Shown: piece after piece, positions 25,498 through 37,510 of the stretch
How positions within the stretch are numbered: the first letter of the stretch is position 1
How the letters are laid out: each line of letters opens with the position of its first letter
The notes under the pieces: generated by a model
The model's input: the letters and a program-made list of their open reading frames with translations, nothing else
Told to the model about the DNA's origin: nothing
Databases searched by the model: none
Assembly (NCBI GenBank): GCA_949299535.1
Contig: CASGAQ010000005.1
Span: 1 to 64,000 of the forward strand
Length of the DNA: 64,000 nucleotides
Reading direction: 5' to 3'
From: an uncultured Eubacteriales bacterium
Lineage (GTDB): Bacteria; Bacillota; Clostridia; Oscillospirales; CAG-272
Position numbers and translations under genes: made by a program

Positions 25498-25920
25498 TTA
25501 TTTTGCTGCTTTTTTACCGCGTTTAGCACCGTACAAAGAACGGCTCTGCTTACGGTCGGAAACGCCCTGAGTATCGAGCGTACCGCGAATGATGTGATAA
25601 CGCACACCGGGAAGGTCACGTACTCTTCCGCCTCTGATAAGAACTACAGAGTGCTCCTGAAGGTTGTGTCCAATACCGGGGATATAGCATGTAGCTTCAA
25701 GTCCGTTTGTAAGTCTTACTCTGGCAATTTTACGAAGAGCGGAGTTAGGCTTCTTCGGTGTTGTCGTAGTAACCTTTGTGCAAACGCCGCGTCTCTGGGG
25801 AGCGGCAAGTTCCGTATACTTCTTTGTAAGAGTGTTGAAGTTCTTCTGAAGTACGGGAGATTTAGACTTGTACACGCGTTTTTCACGTCCCGAGCGAACA
25901 AGCTGGTTAAAGGTTGGCAT
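25498..25920 (-). CDS. rpsL: 30S ribosomal protein S12
   Basis: A 140-residue decoding-centre protein. The first conserved loop [14 protein letters not shown] keeps both lysines. The second loop reads [13 protein letters not shown] where E. coli has [13 protein letters not shown], so the lysine known as Lys87/88 is arginine. That substitution is a classic streptomycin-resistance change in E. coli and mycobacteria; here it appears to be the native residue. It lies downstream of the L7Ae-like gene and upstream of rpsG. Confidence 0.99.
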   Translation of the reverse strand: MPTFNQLVRSGREKRVYKSKSPVLQKNFNTLTKKYTELAAPQRRGVCTKVTTTTPKKPNSALRKIARVRLTNGLEATCYIPGIGHNLQEHSVVLIRGGRVRDLPGVRYHIIRGTLDTQGVSDRKQSRSLYGAKRGKKAAK

Positions 25921-26016
25921 ATCGCACCTCCTCTTTATTTTGATAGATATAAATGTTTATATAATCCGCAAATTTTGAAACGCACTTCAAAAAAAGGGAA
26001 AATATCATAAATTAAA

Positions 26017-26280
26017 TTATTTCAATGTGACGCAAACGGCGCAGTCAACGTCGATCTCGCACATTGTTCCGAGTTCTTTTTTTGTCTTTGTATCGTCAAA
26101 CGGAACATCGTTTGCGCGGCAAAGTTCAGCCATTTGATGAATTATCTTGGCGTCGGCATCTTTTGCAATAAAAGCCGATGAAGCCGTTCCTCCTTTGATG
26201 AGCTTTTTGGACTGTGCAAGTCCTGCCACTAACATAGGCAAAGGGCCGTCGGTTGACATATTACATTCGATTCCTTTCAT
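26017..26280 (-). CDS. L7Ae/YbxF-like RNA-binding ribosomal protein
   Basis: An 87-residue (or 80 if it starts at the ATG at 26259) L7Ae/L30e/S12e/Gadd45-fold protein. The AQSKKLIKGGTASSAFIAKDADAKIIHQM segment and the KKELGTMCEIDVDCA segment match bacterial YbxF/YlxQ-type proteins, which bind kink-turn RNA. B. subtilis ybxF also lies between rpoC and rpsL. Neither candidate start has a good ribosome site. The N-terminal extension before LVAGLAQSKK is not typical. Confidence 0.85.
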   Translation of the reverse strand: MKGIECNMSTDGPLPMLVAGLAQSKKLIKGGTASSAFIAKDADAKIIHQMAELCRANDVPFDDTKTKKELGTMCEIDVDCAVCVTLK

Positions 26281-26333
26281 TTTTATAGTGACTGATAAAA
26301 AGACATATTATCACACATAGTCACATATGTCAT

Positions 26334-26362
26334 ATTGTATCACCATTTTAGGTATTTGTCAA
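26334..26362 (-). promoter_or_regulatory. sigma-A promoter of the L7Ae-rpsL-rpsG-fusA cluster
   Basis: TTGACA (26362-26357), a 17-base spacer and TACAAT (26339-26334) on the minus strand. With the rpoC terminator it makes this cluster a separate transcription unit. The rest of 26281-26607 shows only a GATTTTC/GAAAATC hairpin near 26403-26420. Confidence 0.85.
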
Positions 26363-26539
26363 CCGGATTTTTATGATTTTACGTCATACTCGTCAAAAAA
26401 TTTGATTTTCAAATAGAAAATCGCTTAGTTAAAGAGCGTTTCAACGTCCGGAAGACATTCAGAAATTTCTTTCTTGAAGAATTATATCATATCGGGAGAA
26501 AAAAATCAATATTCTTATGTTTTGATGTTTTAACAAGGC

Positions 26540-26572
26540 AAAAAGCCGCAGACTTTCATCTGCGGCTTTTTT
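26540..26572 (-). terminator. rpoBC terminator
   Basis: AAAAAGCCGCAGA (26540-26552) pairs with TCTGCGGCTTTTT (26559-26571); T runs are present on both strands. Confidence 0.9.
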
Positions 26573-26607
26573 ATATTCAGAATCGAATAAATCAGACGTT
26601 CAAAAGA

Positions 26608-29600
26608 TCATACAGAAGCTTCGTCCGAATATTCTTCGTCGGAAGGTTCGACTTTTTTGATCTCTATATCGCGGTATTTCTTAAGACCCGTACCTGCGGG
26701 GATAAGTTTACCGATAAGAACGTTTTCTTTAAGTCCGATAAGATGGTCGACCTTGCCCTTGATAGCGGCTTCGGTAAGAACCTTTGTAGTTTCCTGGAAG
26801 GAAGCTGCTGACAGGAAGGATTCCGTCTGAATAGCAGTCTTGGTTATACCAAGGAGCATAGGTGTCGCAGCAGCAAGACGGAGCGTGCGTTCGCCTGCGT
26901 CTATGCGAGCCTGTACTCTCTTGTTTTCGTCGTTAAATTCGTCGATATCGACAACAGAACCAAAGAGAAGTTCTGTGTCGCCGCTATCTTCAACGCGAAC
27001 CTTGCGCGTCATCTGACGTGCTATAACTTCGATATGCTTGTCGTTTATCTTGATATCCTGGCTCTTATACACGCGCTGTACTTCGCGGGTAATATAGTCG
27101 TAAGCGGCTTCAAGGCCCTGAACTCTCGCAATATCAGCCGGAGCAAGGTTGCCTTCGGTAATAAGCTCGCCGCGCATGATGTAAGAGCCTTCAGAAGGAA
27201 GTATCTTTGTTCCGTAAGGAACGGGATATACATGTTCTTCGCCGTTTTCGCTTGTGATGATAACGTTTCTGGCGCGTTTAGCATCCTGAATGCGGACGAT
27301 ACCGGAGTATTCTGCAAGAGTTGCGGTCTTTTTGGGTTTGCGCGCTTCGAAGATCTCCTCAACTCTGGGAAGACCCTGAGTGATATCCGCACCGGCGATA
27401 CCGCCAAGGTGGAACGTTCTCATCGTAAGCTGTGTACCGGGTTCACCGATAGACTGTGCGGCGATGATACCGACAGCTTCGCCTGCGGCAACGAGCTTGC
27501 CTGTCGCAAGGTCGGTTCCGTAGCATTTAGCGCAAATGCCGTGGCGGCATTTACATTTGAGTATGGAGCGAACGTGAACCTTTTCCACGCCTGCGGCAAC
27601 TATCTTGGACGCCTGAGCAGCAGTCAAAAGCTCGCCTGCGCTTGCAATAACTTCGCCGTTTGCAGGATCGACGACATCCTCGACAAGAGTTCTGCCGGGA
27701 AGTCTTTCTTCGAGTTTTTCAATTGTTTCATCTCCGTCGACAAGGTCGTATACCCAAATGCCTTCAGTAGTACCGCAGTCTTTTTCACGAACGATAACTT
27801 CCTGGGAAACGTCGACAAGTCGGCGTGTAAGGTAACCGGAGTCGGCTGTTTTAAGAGCCGTATCGGAAAGCGTCTTACGGGAACCACGGGCGCCGATGAA
27901 GTATTCAAGCACGTTAAGACCTTCACGGAAGTTACTCTTGATAGGCAACTCCATAGTCTTACCGGATGTAGACACCATAAGTCCGCGCATACCTGCAAGC
28001 TGTTTCATCTGAGAGATAGAACCACGGGCACCGGAGTCACTCATCATCTTGATAGGATTGTATCTGTCAAGGCCCTTCTGGAGCGCTTCCGTAACATCTT
28101 TTGTAGCCTTATCCCAAACCGAGATAACGCCCCTGTAACGTTCGTCATCGGACAGAAGTCCGCGGCGGAAATCTTTTGCTATCTTTTCCACTTTCTTTTC
28201 CGCATCATGTACGATTTCCTGTTTTTGAGGAGGAACGACCATGTCAAGAACGGAAATGGATATGGAAGCTTTTGTGGAATATTTAAAACCATTTGATTTG
28301 ATAGCATCAAGAACCTCAGCCATTACCGTAGGTCCATGAAGCTTTATAGTACGGTCAACTATTTTTCCAAGCTCGCTTTTAGCGGTTGTAAAGTCAACTT
28401 CAAGGTCAAGCATTTTTTCCGGGTCGCTTCTGTCGACAAATCCAAGATCCTGAGGAATGGGTTTGTTGAAAATAAGGCGTCCGAGAGTGGCATTTATAAG
28501 TTTCGTATAGACCACGCCGTTAATCTCTTTGGAAGCACGTACCTTGATCGGGGCATGTATACCGAGCTGACCGTTTTCGTAGGCCATCATCGCCTCGTCA
28601 AAATCACGGAACACTTTCCCCTCGCCGGGTTCCCCTGCTTTGTCTATGGTAAGATAATAAGAACCAAGCACCATATCCTGAGAAGGAACGGTAACGGCTT
28701 TACCGTCGGCGGGTTTCAGGAAGTTGTTGGCGGAAAGCATAAGGAATCTTGCCTCTGCCTGAGCTTCGCTGGAAAGAGGAATATGAACAGGCATCTGGTC
28801 GCCGTCGAAGTCGGCGTTAAACGCCGCACATACGAGCGGGTGGAGCTTTATGGCTCTGCCCTCTACAAGCACGGGTTCGAAAGCCTGAATGGAAAGACGG
28901 TGAAGCGTAGGTGCACGGTTCAAAAGAACAGGGTGGTCTTTGATAACGTTTTCAAGAGCGTCCCAAACCTCGTTGGAAGCCTTGTCGACTTTCTTCTTAG
29001 CGTCTTTTATATTGGAAGCATTCTGAGTTTCAACAAGACGTTTCATAACGAACGGCTTGAAAAGCTCAAGCGCCATTTCTTTGGGAAGACCGCACTGGTA
29101 TATCTTCAGAGTCGGACCTACGACGATAACAGAACGTCCGGAATAGTCTACTCGTTTACCGAGCAAGTTCTGACGGAAACGTCCCTGTTTACCGCGAAGC
29201 ATTTCCGAAAGAGATTTGAGCGGTCTGTTAGATGAACCGCCTATTACGGATTTGCCGCGTCTGCCGTTGTCGATAAGCGCGTCAACAGCTTCCTGAAGCA
29301 TACGTTTTTCGTTGCGGATAATGATTTCGGGAGCGGAAAGCTCCATAAGCTTAGCAAGCCGGTTGTTTCTGTTAATTACTCGTCTGTAAAGGTCGTTGAG
29401 GTCGGATGTGGCAAAACGTCCGCCGTCAAGCTGTACCATGGGTCGGATATCCGGAGGAATAACGGGAACAACGTCGAGTATCATCCATTCCGGTCTGTTT
29501 CCGGATTTACGGAAAGCTTCAACAACTTCAAGGCGTTTGATTATGCGAAGCTTTTTCTGACCGGAAGCTTTGTCAAGCTCTTCACGAAGCTCTTTTGCAA

Positions 29601-30156
29601 GTGCCTCAAGGTCGAGTTCGGAAAGAAGTTCCTTGATGGCCTCCGCGCCCATGCCGACGCGGAAGTCATCTTCGTATTTTTCATAAAGATCGCGGTATTC
29701 GCGTTCCGAGAGAAGCTGTTTCTTCTCAACGGGAGCTCTGCCCGGATCAAGAACTATATACTGTGCGAAGTAAAGAACTTTTTCAAGGAGTCTGGGGGAA
29801 ATATCGAGAAGAAGTCCCATTCTCGAAGGGATAGCGCGGAAATACCAGATATGGGAAACAGGAGCGGCAAGCTCAATATGTCCCATTCTTTCGCGGCGGA
29901 CTTTCTTCGTAGTAACTTCTACGCCGCATTTTTCGCAGACTTTGCCTTTGTAACGAACGCGTTTGTATTTACCGCAAAGACATTCCCAGTCTTTTGTCGG
30001 TCCAAATATTTTTTCGCAGAACAAGCCGTCGCGTTCGGGTCTGAGAGTTCTGTAATTGATCGTTTCGGGCTTTGTTACCTCGCCGAAAGACCAAGATCTT
30101 ATCATATCGGGAGATGCAAGACCTATTCTAATAGAATCAAAAGTGTTCTTAGCCAT
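26608..30156 (-). CDS. rpoC: RNA polymerase beta' subunit
   Basis: A 1182-residue subunit. The N-terminal zinc-binding region is CLCGKYKR...CEKCGVEVT (near residue 60), the catalytic magnesium loop is [12 protein letters not shown], and a second zinc site is [13 protein letters not shown] (near residue 870). It lies 18 bp downstream of rpoB in the same operon. Length is as in other Firmicutes. Confidence 0.99.
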   Translation of the reverse strand: MAKNTFDSIRIGLASPDMIRSWSFGEVTKPETINYRTLRPERDGLFCEKIFGPTKDWECLCGKYKRVRYKGKVCEKCGVEVTTKKVRRERMGHIELAAPVSHIWYFRAIPSRMGLLLDISPRLLEKVLYFAQYIVLDPGRAPVEKKQLLSEREYRDLYEKYEDDFRVGMGAEAIKELLSELDLEALAKELREELDKASGQKKLRIIKRLEVVEAFRKSGNRPEWMILDVVPVIPPDIRPMVQLDGGRFATSDLNDLYRRVINRNNRLAKLMELSAPEIIIRNEKRMLQEAVDALIDNGRRGKSVIGGSSNRPLKSLSEMLRGKQGRFRQNLLGKRVDYSGRSVIVVGPTLKIYQCGLPKEMALELFKPFVMKRLVETQNASNIKDAKKKVDKASNEVWDALENVIKDHPVLLNRAPTLHRLSIQAFEPVLVEGRAIKLHPLVCAAFNADFDGDQMPVHIPLSSEAQAEARFLMLSANNFLKPADGKAVTVPSQDMVLGSYYLTIDKAGEPGEGKVFRDFDEAMMAYENGQLGIHAPIKVRASKEINGVVYTKLINATLGRLIFNKPIPQDLGFVDRSDPEKMLDLEVDFTTAKSELGKIVDRTIKLHGPTVMAEVLDAIKSNGFKYSTKASISISVLDMVVPPQKQEIVHDAEKKVEKIAKDFRRGLLSDDERYRGVISVWDKATKDVTEALQKGLDRYNPIKMMSDSGARGSISQMKQLAGMRGLMVSTSGKTMELPIKSNFREGLNVLEYFIGARGSRKTLSDTALKTADSGYLTRRLVDVSQEVIVREKDCGTTEGIWVYDLVDGDETIEKLEERLPGRTLVEDVVDPANGEVIASAGELLTAAQASKIVAAGVEKVHVRSILKCKCRHGICAKCYGTDLATGKLVAAGEAVGIIAAQSIGEPGTQLTMRTFHLGGIAGADITQGLPRVEEIFEARKPKKTATLAEYSGIVRIQDAKRARNVIITSENGEEHVYPVPYGTKILPSEGSYIMRGELITEGNLAPADIARVQGLEAAYDYITREVQRVYKSQDIKINDKHIEVIARQMTRKVRVEDSGDTELLFGSVVDIDEFNDENKRVQARIDAGERTLRLAAATPMLLGITKTAIQTESFLSAASFQETTKVLTEAAIKGKVDHLIGLKENVLIGKLIPAGTGLKKYRDIEIKKVEPSDEEYSDEASV

Positions 30157-30174
30157 TATTATTCGCTCCCTTAA

Positions 30175-33100
30175 TTATTCGTCGTAATTTTCGGTGTCGC
30201 CGTATTCTTCGTATTGTCCGTCTTCATCGAATTCGTCGTAATATTCGCCATCGTTTTCGTCGGGAACATTTTCCTCGTCATCAAGACTTGCCTGTTCGCT
30301 AAGATCGTCAACGATGGTAATATCGTCCGCGTCACTGTCCGTTTCCACAGTTCTGCCTACATCGTCGGCAGTAATCTTGGAATCGCCGTTCATTTCGTCG
30401 TCCTCCTCGCACAGCTGAGAAATTTCTATTTCGTTTCCGTCCTCGTCAAGAACGCGAACATCAAGCGCCAAAGACTGAAGTTCTTTGACAAGTACACGGA
30501 ATGCTTCGGGAACGCCGGGGGTGGGGATATTCTTTCCTTTGACAATGGCTTCATAAGCTTTAACGCGTCCGGTGACATCGTCGGATTTGACAGTGAGAAT
30601 CTCTTGAAGAGTATAAGCTGCACCGTAAGCTTCAAGCGCCCAAACTTCCATTTCGCCGAAACGCTGACCGCCGAACTGAGCTTTACCGCCGAGAGGCTGC
30701 TGCGTAACAAGCGAGTAAGGACCTGTGCTTCTCGCGTGTATCTTATCGTCTACCAGATGATGCAGTTTAAGATAATACATTATACCGACTGTTACGGGGT
30801 TGTCGAAAGGTTCGCCCGTGCGGCCATCATAGAGAATACGTTTTCCGTCAACGGTTTTGAGTTTTTTCTCCGCAATCTTTTCTCTTACCCACTCTTTGTC
30901 TGCAAGAAGATCCGCGGGAACTGTGTTGTAAACTTTGTTGCCTTCTTCGTCGATGGTTTCTTCGTAAACGGATTTGCCGAAGAAATTCTCGCCCGGAAGT
31001 ATTTCACGGTAAAGACCTGCTTCCGTGAGAGCTTCCGTTATGTCTTTTTCCTTTGCGCCGTCGAACGCAGGAGTCATTACTTTGACGCCGAGTTCCCTTG
31101 CCGCAATACCGAGGTGAACTTCAAGAACCTGACCTATGTTCATTCGGGAAGGAACGCCCAGAGGATTAAGCACAATATCAAGAGGCGTGCCGTCTGCAAG
31201 ATAAGGCATATCTTCGGGAGGAAGTATACGCGAAACGACACCTTTGTTTCCGTGACGTCCCGCCATCTTGTCACCGACGGAAATCTTTCTCTTCTGAGCA
31301 ATATATACTTTAACCGCTTTGTTTACACCGGGAGCAAGGTCGTCGCCGTTTTCGCGGGAGAATACTCTTATATCGGAAACGACGCCGCTGGTACCGTGAG
31401 GAAGTTTGAGAGATGTGTCACGCACTTCTCTTGCCTTCTCGCCGAAGATGGCGCGGAGCAGTCTTTCTTCAGCGGTGAGTTCCGTTTCGCCCTTAGGCGT
31501 AACTTTACCGACGAGGATATCGCCTGCATGAACTTCCGTACCTATGCGAACGATACCGTCGGGATCAAGATCTTTGAGCGCTTCGTCGCCGCAGTTGGGG
31601 ATCTCGCGCGTTATCTCTTCCGGTCCGAGTTTCGTATCTCTGGACTCCATGAGATATTCTTCGATATGGATAGACGTGTAAACGTCATCTCTTACAAGGC
31701 GCTCGTTAAGGAGAACGGCGTCCTCGTAGTTGTAACCTTCCCAAGTCATAAATCCGATAAGAGCATTCTTACCGAGTGCAATCTCGCCCTTGTCCGTTGC
31801 AGGACCGTCGGCAAGCACGTCGCCTGCATTGACGACATCTCCGACATTGACGATAGGTCTTTGATTTACGCAGTTGCCTTGGTTGGAACGTTTGAATTTG
31901 AGAAGCGTATAGTTGTCTTTTGCACCGTTGGGGCGAGCGACGACTATTTTATCGGAAGAAACGTATTCAACAACGCCGTCGTTTCTTGCTATGATACATA
32001 CGCCGGAATCAATACCTGCCTTATATTCCATACCCGTACCTACAATAGGAGAATCAGTCGTAAGGAGAGGCACAGCCTGCTTCTGCATGTTAGAACCCAT
32101 GAGCGCGCGGGCGTTGTCATCGTTTTCAAGGAACGGGATATGGCTCGTTGCTACCGAAATAGCCATTCTGGGAGAAACGTCGATGTAATCGGGAACGCTT
32201 GAATCGACTTCTATGATCTCAGCGCGGTCACGGACAGTAACGCGTTTATTGATAAATCTTCCCTCTTCGTCAAGAGGTTCGTTAGCCTGCGCGATAATGT
32301 AATTATCTTCTACATCGGCGGTCATATATTCAACGATATCGGTAATTTTTCCGGTAGCCTTGTCTATCTTGCGATAAGGAGCTTCGATAAAGCCGTAATC
32401 GTTTATTTTAGCATAGGTAGCAAGATAAGAAATAAGACCGATGTTAGGACCTTCAGGCGTTTCGATAGGACAGATACGTCCGAAGTGAGTGTAGTGTACG
32501 TCGCGGACGTCAAAGGAGGCACGGTCACGGGAAAGACCACCGGGACCGAGAGCCGAAAGACGGCGCTTATGCGTAAGTTCTGCCAGAGGGTTGTTCTGGT
32601 CCATAAACTGAGAAAGGGGCGAAGAGCCGAAGAACTCGCGTATAGCGGCAACGACAGGTCTGATATTGATAAGTGCCTGAGGCGTAAGTGACTCAGCGTC
32701 CTGTGTCGTCATGCGCTCTTTGATTATCTTATCCATTCTGGAGAAACCTATTCTGAGCTGGTTCTGAATAAGTTCGCCTACCGCGCGTATACGGCGGTTG
32801 CCGAGATGGTCGATATCATCGGGCGTGCCTATACCGTGGGAGAGGCAGATAAGGTAGTTGATAGACGCAAAAATATCGTCTTTTGTTATATGTTTTGGGG
32901 AAAGTTCAGCGGCACGGTCGCGAGCCTGTTTTTTAAGTTCGTCAAAATCGCCGCCGACTTCTTCGAGCATCTGAAGCAGGAGAGAGAGTTTTACTTTTTC
33001 GTTTATGCCGACTTCACGGAGGTCACAGCCTACAACTTTTGCAGGATCTACCATACCGTTGCCGAACACTTTTATCTCTCTGCCGTCTTCTATCTCAACG

Positions 33101-34113
33101 TAAGCTTCATTGACGCCGGCATTTTCGACAGCAAAAGCTTCATCTACCGTAAGTTCCTTGCCCGCGTCAAAGAGTATCTCGCCCGTGATGGGGTTGATAA
33201 CCGGGCGCGTGAGTTTTCTTCCGGCAAGACGTTTGCCGAGGGCAACCTTCTTGTCGAATTTATATCTTCCGACGCTGCCGAGGTCGTATCTCTTGGGATC
33301 GAAAAAGAGATTATTGAGAAGCAGCTGAGCGCTTTCCACAAGAGGAGGTTCTCCGGGACGCATTTTCTTGTATATCTCTTTGAGAGCTTCTTCGTAAGGC
33401 GTAGTACCGTTCTTTTCGGCTTCAGCCTGCATACCGTCCTTTTCAAGAGTGGCAAGAATCTTTTTATCTTCTCCGAAATATGTTTTGATATCCGTAGACG
33501 TCGAAACACTCTCGTCAAGAGCGCGGATGAGCGTCGTAACCGGCATTTTGCGGTTCTTGTCTATCTTGACATAGAAAACGTCGTTCATGTCCGTTTCATA
33601 TTCAAGCCAAGCGCCGCGGTAAGGAATAACCGTGCCGGCATAATTGTTTTTACCCAGTTTATCTGTCTGTATTTCATAGTACATACCGGGGGAACGAACA
33701 AGCTGCGAAACAACTACGCGTTCCGCGCCATTGATAACGAACGTACCCGTTTCCGTCATGAGCGGGAAATCGCCCATGAAGATATCCTGCTGTTTAACTT
33801 CGCCCGTAGATTTGTTCGTAAGTCTTACGGTAACACGAAGAGGAGCCGCATAGTTTACGTCACGCTCCTTGCTCTCTTCAACGGAACATTTGGGCGTTTC
33901 GCTGAGGTTGTAGTCTACAAATTCGATAACAAGATTACCGGCATAATCGACGATAGGGGAAACTTCTTCAAGAACTTCCGCAATACCCTTTTCCAAAAGC
34001 CATGTATATGACTTTTTCTGGATATCGAGGAAATCGGGCATTTCCAGGATCTCGTCTACCTTGGCAAAAGACATTCTCGTTACTTTACCAAGTTTTCTCG
34101 GTTTTGTTCTCAA
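30175..34113 (-). CDS. rpoB: RNA polymerase beta subunit
   Basis: About 1312 residues. I choose a TTG start at 34113 (protein [10 protein letters not shown]) because GGAG lies eight bases upstream; a further TTG at 34131 lacks a site. The rifampicin region ([26 protein letters not shown]) is wild type at the Gln513, Asp516, His526 and Ser531 positions, predicting sensitivity. The C-terminus extends beyond the usual end by about 75 residues with very high Asp/Glu and Tyr content. No rplJ or rplL gene precedes it, unlike the usual order; instead it has its own strong promoter. Confidence 0.99.
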   Translation of the reverse strand: MRTKPRKLGKVTRMSFAKVDEILEMPDFLDIQKKSYTWLLEKGIAEVLEEVSPIVDYAGNLVIEFVDYNLSETPKCSVEESKERDVNYAAPLRVTVRLTNKSTGEVKQQDIFMGDFPLMTETGTFVINGAERVVVSQLVRSPGMYYEIQTDKLGKNNYAGTVIPYRGAWLEYETDMNDVFYVKIDKNRKMPVTTLIRALDESVSTSTDIKTYFGEDKKILATLEKDGMQAEAEKNGTTPYEEALKEIYKKMRPGEPPLVESAQLLLNNLFFDPKRYDLGSVGRYKFDKKVALGKRLAGRKLTRPVINPITGEILFDAGKELTVDEAFAVENAGVNEAYVEIEDGREIKVFGNGMVDPAKVVGCDLREVGINEKVKLSLLLQMLEEVGGDFDELKKQARDRAAELSPKHITKDDIFASINYLICLSHGIGTPDDIDHLGNRRIRAVGELIQNQLRIGFSRMDKIIKERMTTQDAESLTPQALINIRPVVAAIREFFGSSPLSQFMDQNNPLAELTHKRRLSALGPGGLSRDRASFDVRDVHYTHFGRICPIETPEGPNIGLISYLATYAKINDYGFIEAPYRKIDKATGKITDIVEYMTADVEDNYIIAQANEPLDEEGRFINKRVTVRDRAEIIEVDSSVPDYIDVSPRMAISVATSHIPFLENDDNARALMGSNMQKQAVPLLTTDSPIVGTGMEYKAGIDSGVCIIARNDGVVEYVSSDKIVVARPNGAKDNYTLLKFKRSNQGNCVNQRPIVNVGDVVNAGDVLADGPATDKGEIALGKNALIGFMTWEGYNYEDAVLLNERLVRDDVYTSIHIEEYLMESRDTKLGPEEITREIPNCGDEALKDLDPDGIVRIGTEVHAGDILVGKVTPKGETELTAEERLLRAIFGEKAREVRDTSLKLPHGTSGVVSDIRVFSRENGDDLAPGVNKAVKVYIAQKRKISVGDKMAGRHGNKGVVSRILPPEDMPYLADGTPLDIVLNPLGVPSRMNIGQVLEVHLGIAARELGVKVMTPAFDGAKEKDITEALTEAGLYREILPGENFFGKSVYEETIDEEGNKVYNTVPADLLADKEWVREKIAEKKLKTVDGKRILYDGRTGEPFDNPVTVGIMYYLKLHHLVDDKIHARSTGPYSLVTQQPLGGKAQFGGQRFGEMEVWALEAYGAAYTLQEILTVKSDDVTGRVKAYEAIVKGKNIPTPGVPEAFRVLVKELQSLALDVRVLDEDGNEIEISQLCEEDDEMNGDSKITADDVGRTVETDSDADDITIVDDLSEQASLDDEENVPDENDGEYYDEFDEDGQYEEYGDTENYDE

Positions 34114-34269
34114 TACAATCACTCCATTCAAAAATTTATGTGAGTTGCGCCGTCCGCCGCGCCGCCGGCGGAATAAATTGTATTAAAAGCCTGAAATGCG
34201 CTTCTTTTCATGTATTTTCGATAAGCTGAAAAAAGGCCGACATTACAAGCAATTATAATGCAGTATGAA

Positions 34270-34298
34270 ATTATATCACAAGTTTTTATATATGTCAA
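34270..34298 (-). promoter_or_regulatory. consensus sigma-A promoter of rpoBC
   Basis: TTGACA (34298-34293), 17 bases, TATAAT (34275-34270): a perfect consensus. It leaves a leader of about 150 bases with a GC-rich CCGCCGGCGGCGCGGCGG stretch near 34150-34170. Confidence 0.92.
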
Positions 34299-34328
34299 GT
34301 ATAATATTTAACTTTTATTCAAATAATA

Positions 34329-34357
34329 TTGACATTTTATTTGTATAACAATATAAT
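34329..34357 (+). promoter_or_regulatory. consensus sigma-A promoter of alaS
   Basis: TTGACA (34329-34334), 17 bases, TATAAT (34352-34357), divergent from the rpoB promoter. The leader is about 87 bases and lacks T-box features. Confidence 0.92.
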
Positions 34358-34450
34358 AAATAATTATAACAAGAAAAACAGACAGCCGTATCCTACGCGG
34401 TTCGGCAAAAGACAAAACAAAAAAAATTAAAAGATCAAGAGGACACTCAC

Positions 34451-37084
34451 ATGAAATGGACATCTCTTAACGACCTGCGCGAAAAATACCTTTCATTTTT
34501 CGAATCAAAAGGTCATTTGAGCCGCGGCAGTTATTCTCTCGTTCCCGAAAACGACAAATCCCTGCTGTTGATAGTCGCAGGCATGGCTCCGCTCAAAAAA
34601 TATTTCACGGGCGAAGCAGAACCGCCCCGCCGCCGCATGGCCACCTGCCAGAAGTGCATACGCACAAACGATATAGAACACGTCGGATACACAGCCCGTC
34701 ACGGTACATTCTTCGAAATGCTCGGAAACTTCTCTTTCGGAGATTATTTCAAAGAAGAAGCGCTCACATGGGCATGGGAATTTCTTACGAAAGTGCTTGA
34801 AATACCCGAAGACCTTCTCTGGCCCTCCGTATATGAAAAGGACGAAGAAGCGTATTCCATCTGGAAAGACAAGATAGGCGTTCGTGAAGACCATATCGTT
34901 CGTCTGGGCAAAGAGGACAACTTCTGGGAACACGGCTCCGGTCCCTGCGGTCCCTGCTCCGAGATATATTTCGACCGCGGCGAAAAATACGGCTGCGACA
35001 GACCCGATTGCCGTCCGGGCTGCAACTGCGACAGATACATGGAGATATGGAACAACGTATTCTCTCAGTTCAATAACGACGGCAACGGAAATTATACGGA
35101 ACTCGCTCATAAAAACATCGACACAGGTATGGGACTTGAACGCTTGGCGTGCGTAATGCAGGGCGTAGACAACATGTTCGAAGTCGATACGATACAGAAC
35201 ATAATCTCTGCGGCAAGCCAAAAGGCAGGCGTTCGCTATAAAGAAGACGAAAAAGCCGACGTTTCCCTGCGTATAATAGCAGACCATTCCAGAGCCTCCG
35301 CATTTCTTATCGCAGACGGCGTAATGCCCTCCAACGAAGGACGAGGATATGTTCTCCGCAGACTTCTCAGACGCGCCTGCCGTCACGGCAGAATACTCGG
35401 CATCAAGGGAGCATTCCTCTGCGATGTTATGGCAGTCGTTGCGCGCGAGAACAGGACTGCATATCCCGAACTCACCGAAAAGCTTGATTATATAAGCAAG
35501 ATAGTACGCATGGAGGAAGACCGCTTCAATGCGACGGTCGAATCCGGTATGAATCTTCTCGACAGACTCATTTCCGAGGCAAAAGCCACAGGAAACTCTG
35601 CACTTGACGGCGCCGACGTATTCAAACTATCCGACACATACGGCTTCCCTCTCGACCTCACACGCGAAATAGCCGCAGAACAAGGTATCAGCATCGACGA
35701 AAAAGGATTTGAGGAGAACCTCGCCGCGCAGAAGCAACGCGCACGTGCCGCACGCGGAAATATCAGCGGTTGGGACGACAACATGAAGTCGCTCATCGAC
35801 ACTTCCGTAAAGACGGAATTTCTCGGATATGAAAAAGATGAAACAGAGGGTAAGATAATCTCAATCATCGACGGCGAAACGGATGAGCTTTGCGACATCG
35901 CAAGCGATTCCGCCGTGATCATCACGGACAAAACCGTATTCTACGGCGAAGGCGGCGGTCAGATAGGCGACACCGGCGTCATTATTGGTGCAAACGGCAA
36001 GGCAGTCGTTACGGATACAAAGAAGAACGACGGCGTCTATATGCACATCTGCAAAATAGAAACAGGTTCACTTTCCGTCGGAGATACAGTTACGCTTCGC
36101 GTAGACTCCGAAAGACGCGCTGCAATATCCCGCAACCATTCCGCAGTACATCTTCTCGACGCGGCTCTTCGCAGCGTGCTCGGAACACACATCCAACAGG
36201 CAGGTTCTTATGTAAGCGACAAGCTCGCGCGTTTTGACTTTACTCATTTTGCCGCAGTAAGCGCAGATGAACTCAAGAAAGTAGAAAAACTCGTAAACGA
36301 AAAGATTCTTGAAGCACTCGAAGTTACAACCGAGGAAACGGATATAGAAAGCGCAAAGAAATCCGGTGCGATCGCTCTGTTCGGTGAAAAATACGGCTCC
36401 ACTGTCCGCGTTGTACGCATAAGCGATTTCTCCGCAGAGCTTTGCGGCGGCGTACACGTTTCCAATACAGGCAAGATAGGACTCTTCAAGATACTTTCAG
36501 AAAGCTCCGTTGCCGCAGGTACAAGAAGAATAGAAGCCGTTACGGGACTTGAAGCATACGACTATGTAAACGGCAAAATAAGCACCGTATCGGAAGTAAT
36601 GTCGGCTCTCAAAGTAAACGACGAAAAAGATATAACCGCAAAGATATCGGCTCTTGAGTCAAGCCTCAAGGACGCAAAACGCGCTCTTGAAGAAGAAAAG
36701 CTCAAATCCGCAAAGGCAAGCGCCTCCGAAACGCTTTCCGGCGCGACTGTTCTCTCCTCTGGTATAAAAGTTGCTTCCATGAAGACGGATATGCCTATAA
36801 ACACAGTTCGTTCTCTCGGCGACGATATCAAAGCAAGTGACGAAAACATTGTTGCAGTAATATCTTCGCTTGTCGACGGCAAGCTCACCATATCCTGCGT
36901 ATGCGGTAAAAATGCCGTCAAAGCAGGAATTACGGCTCCCGCGGTACTCATAGGAGTATCGGCGTATGTCGGCGGCGGCGGCGGCGGAAGACCTGACAGC
37001 GCAACAGCGGGTGTAAAAGACCCTTCCCGACTCGACGAAGCAATGTCCGCTCTTCCCGAAATAGTAAACGCTCTTATAAAATAA
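34451..37084 (+). CDS. alaS: alanyl-tRNA synthetase
   Basis: An 877-residue class II synthetase. The N-terminal aminoacylation domain has SKGHLSRGSYSLVP and the FFEMLGNFSFGDYFK motif 2 region. The editing domain has the zinc ligands in NHSAVHLLDAAL and CGGVHVSNTG, and the C-Ala domain ends with a glycine-rich VGGGGGGRPDSATAG. It charges tRNA-Ala and hydrolyses Ser- and Gly-tRNA-Ala. A GAGGAC site precedes the ATG. The HIT gene follows by 39 bp and is probably cotranscribed. Confidence 0.98.
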   Translation: MKWTSLNDLREKYLSFFESKGHLSRGSYSLVPENDKSLLLIVAGMAPLKKYFTGEAEPPRRRMATCQKCIRTNDIEHVGYTARHGTFFEMLGNFSFGDYFKEEALTWAWEFLTKVLEIPEDLLWPSVYEKDEEAYSIWKDKIGVREDHIVRLGKEDNFWEHGSGPCGPCSEIYFDRGEKYGCDRPDCRPGCNCDRYMEIWNNVFSQFNNDGNGNYTELAHKNIDTGMGLERLACVMQGVDNMFEVDTIQNIISAASQKAGVRYKEDEKADVSLRIIADHSRASAFLIADGVMPSNEGRGYVLRRLLRRACRHGRILGIKGAFLCDVMAVVARENRTAYPELTEKLDYISKIVRMEEDRFNATVESGMNLLDRLISEAKATGNSALDGADVFKLSDTYGFPLDLTREIAAEQGISIDEKGFEENLAAQKQRARAARGNISGWDDNMKSLIDTSVKTEFLGYEKDETEGKIISIIDGETDELCDIASDSAVIITDKTVFYGEGGGQIGDTGVIIGANGKAVVTDTKKNDGVYMHICKIETGSLSVGDTVTLRVDSERRAAISRNHSAVHLLDAALRSVLGTHIQQAGSYVSDKLARFDFTHFAAVSADELKKVEKLVNEKILEALEVTTEETDIESAKKSGAIALFGEKYGSTVRVVRISDFSAELCGGVHVSNTGKIGLFKILSESSVAAGTRRIEAVTGLEAYDYVNGKISTVSEVMSALKVNDEKDITAKISALESSLKDAKRALEEEKLKSAKASASETLSGATVLSSGIKVASMKTDMPINTVRSLGDDIKASDENIVAVISSLVDGKLTISCVCGKNAVKAGITAPAVLIGVSAYVGGGGGGRPDSATAGVKDPSRLDEAMSALPEIVNALIK

Positions 37085-37123
37085 ATCAGGAAATAAATCA
37101 AGAAAAGGAGTATATATAATATT

Positions 37124-37468
37124 ATGGTAGAAAATTGTCTTTTCTGCAAAATAATAAACGGAGATATCCCCTCAAAAAAAGCGTACGAAGACGATAAGAT
37201 ACTCGCATTCTATGATATAGCGCCTCAGGCTCCCGTACACATTCTCGTCATTCCGAAAACGCACATCTCATGTGCAGACGAGATAAACAGCAGCAATTCC
37301 TCCATTGTAGCTTATATATTTGAAAAGATCCCCTTTATCGCCAAAGAAGCGGGTATCGAAAACGGATACCGCATAATATCAAACTGCGGCCCCGACGCCT
37401 GCCAATCCGTACACCATATCCACTTCCATATTCTCGGCGGCGCACAGCTTTCCGAAAAAATGGCGTGA
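37124..37468 (+). CDS. HIT family nucleotide hydrolase (HinT-like)
   Basis: A 114-residue histidine-triad protein. The N-terminal CLFCKIINGDIPSKKAYEDD and the catalytic HHIHFHILGG near the C-terminus mark the HinT branch, which hydrolyses nucleoside phosphoramidates such as aminoacyl-adenylates. Its position behind alaS fits a role in clearing such by-products, but this is inference. An AAGGAG site lies upstream. Confidence 0.93.
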   Translation: MVENCLFCKIINGDIPSKKAYEDDKILAFYDIAPQAPVHILVIPKTHISCADEINSSNSSIVAYIFEKIPFIAKEAGIENGYRIISNCGPDACQSVHHIHFHILGGAQLSEKMA

Positions 37469-37510
37469 CATCTGTTTGACATAAAATCATAAACATAAAA
37501 TATAATAAAA

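Noticed and set aside
30175-34113. Rifampicin-resistance changes in RpoB
   Set aside because: The cluster I residues at the common resistance positions are all wild type.
34364-34450. T-box riboswitch before alaS
   Set aside because: The leader is only about 87 bases and lacks the AGGGTGGNACCGCG box and a terminator.
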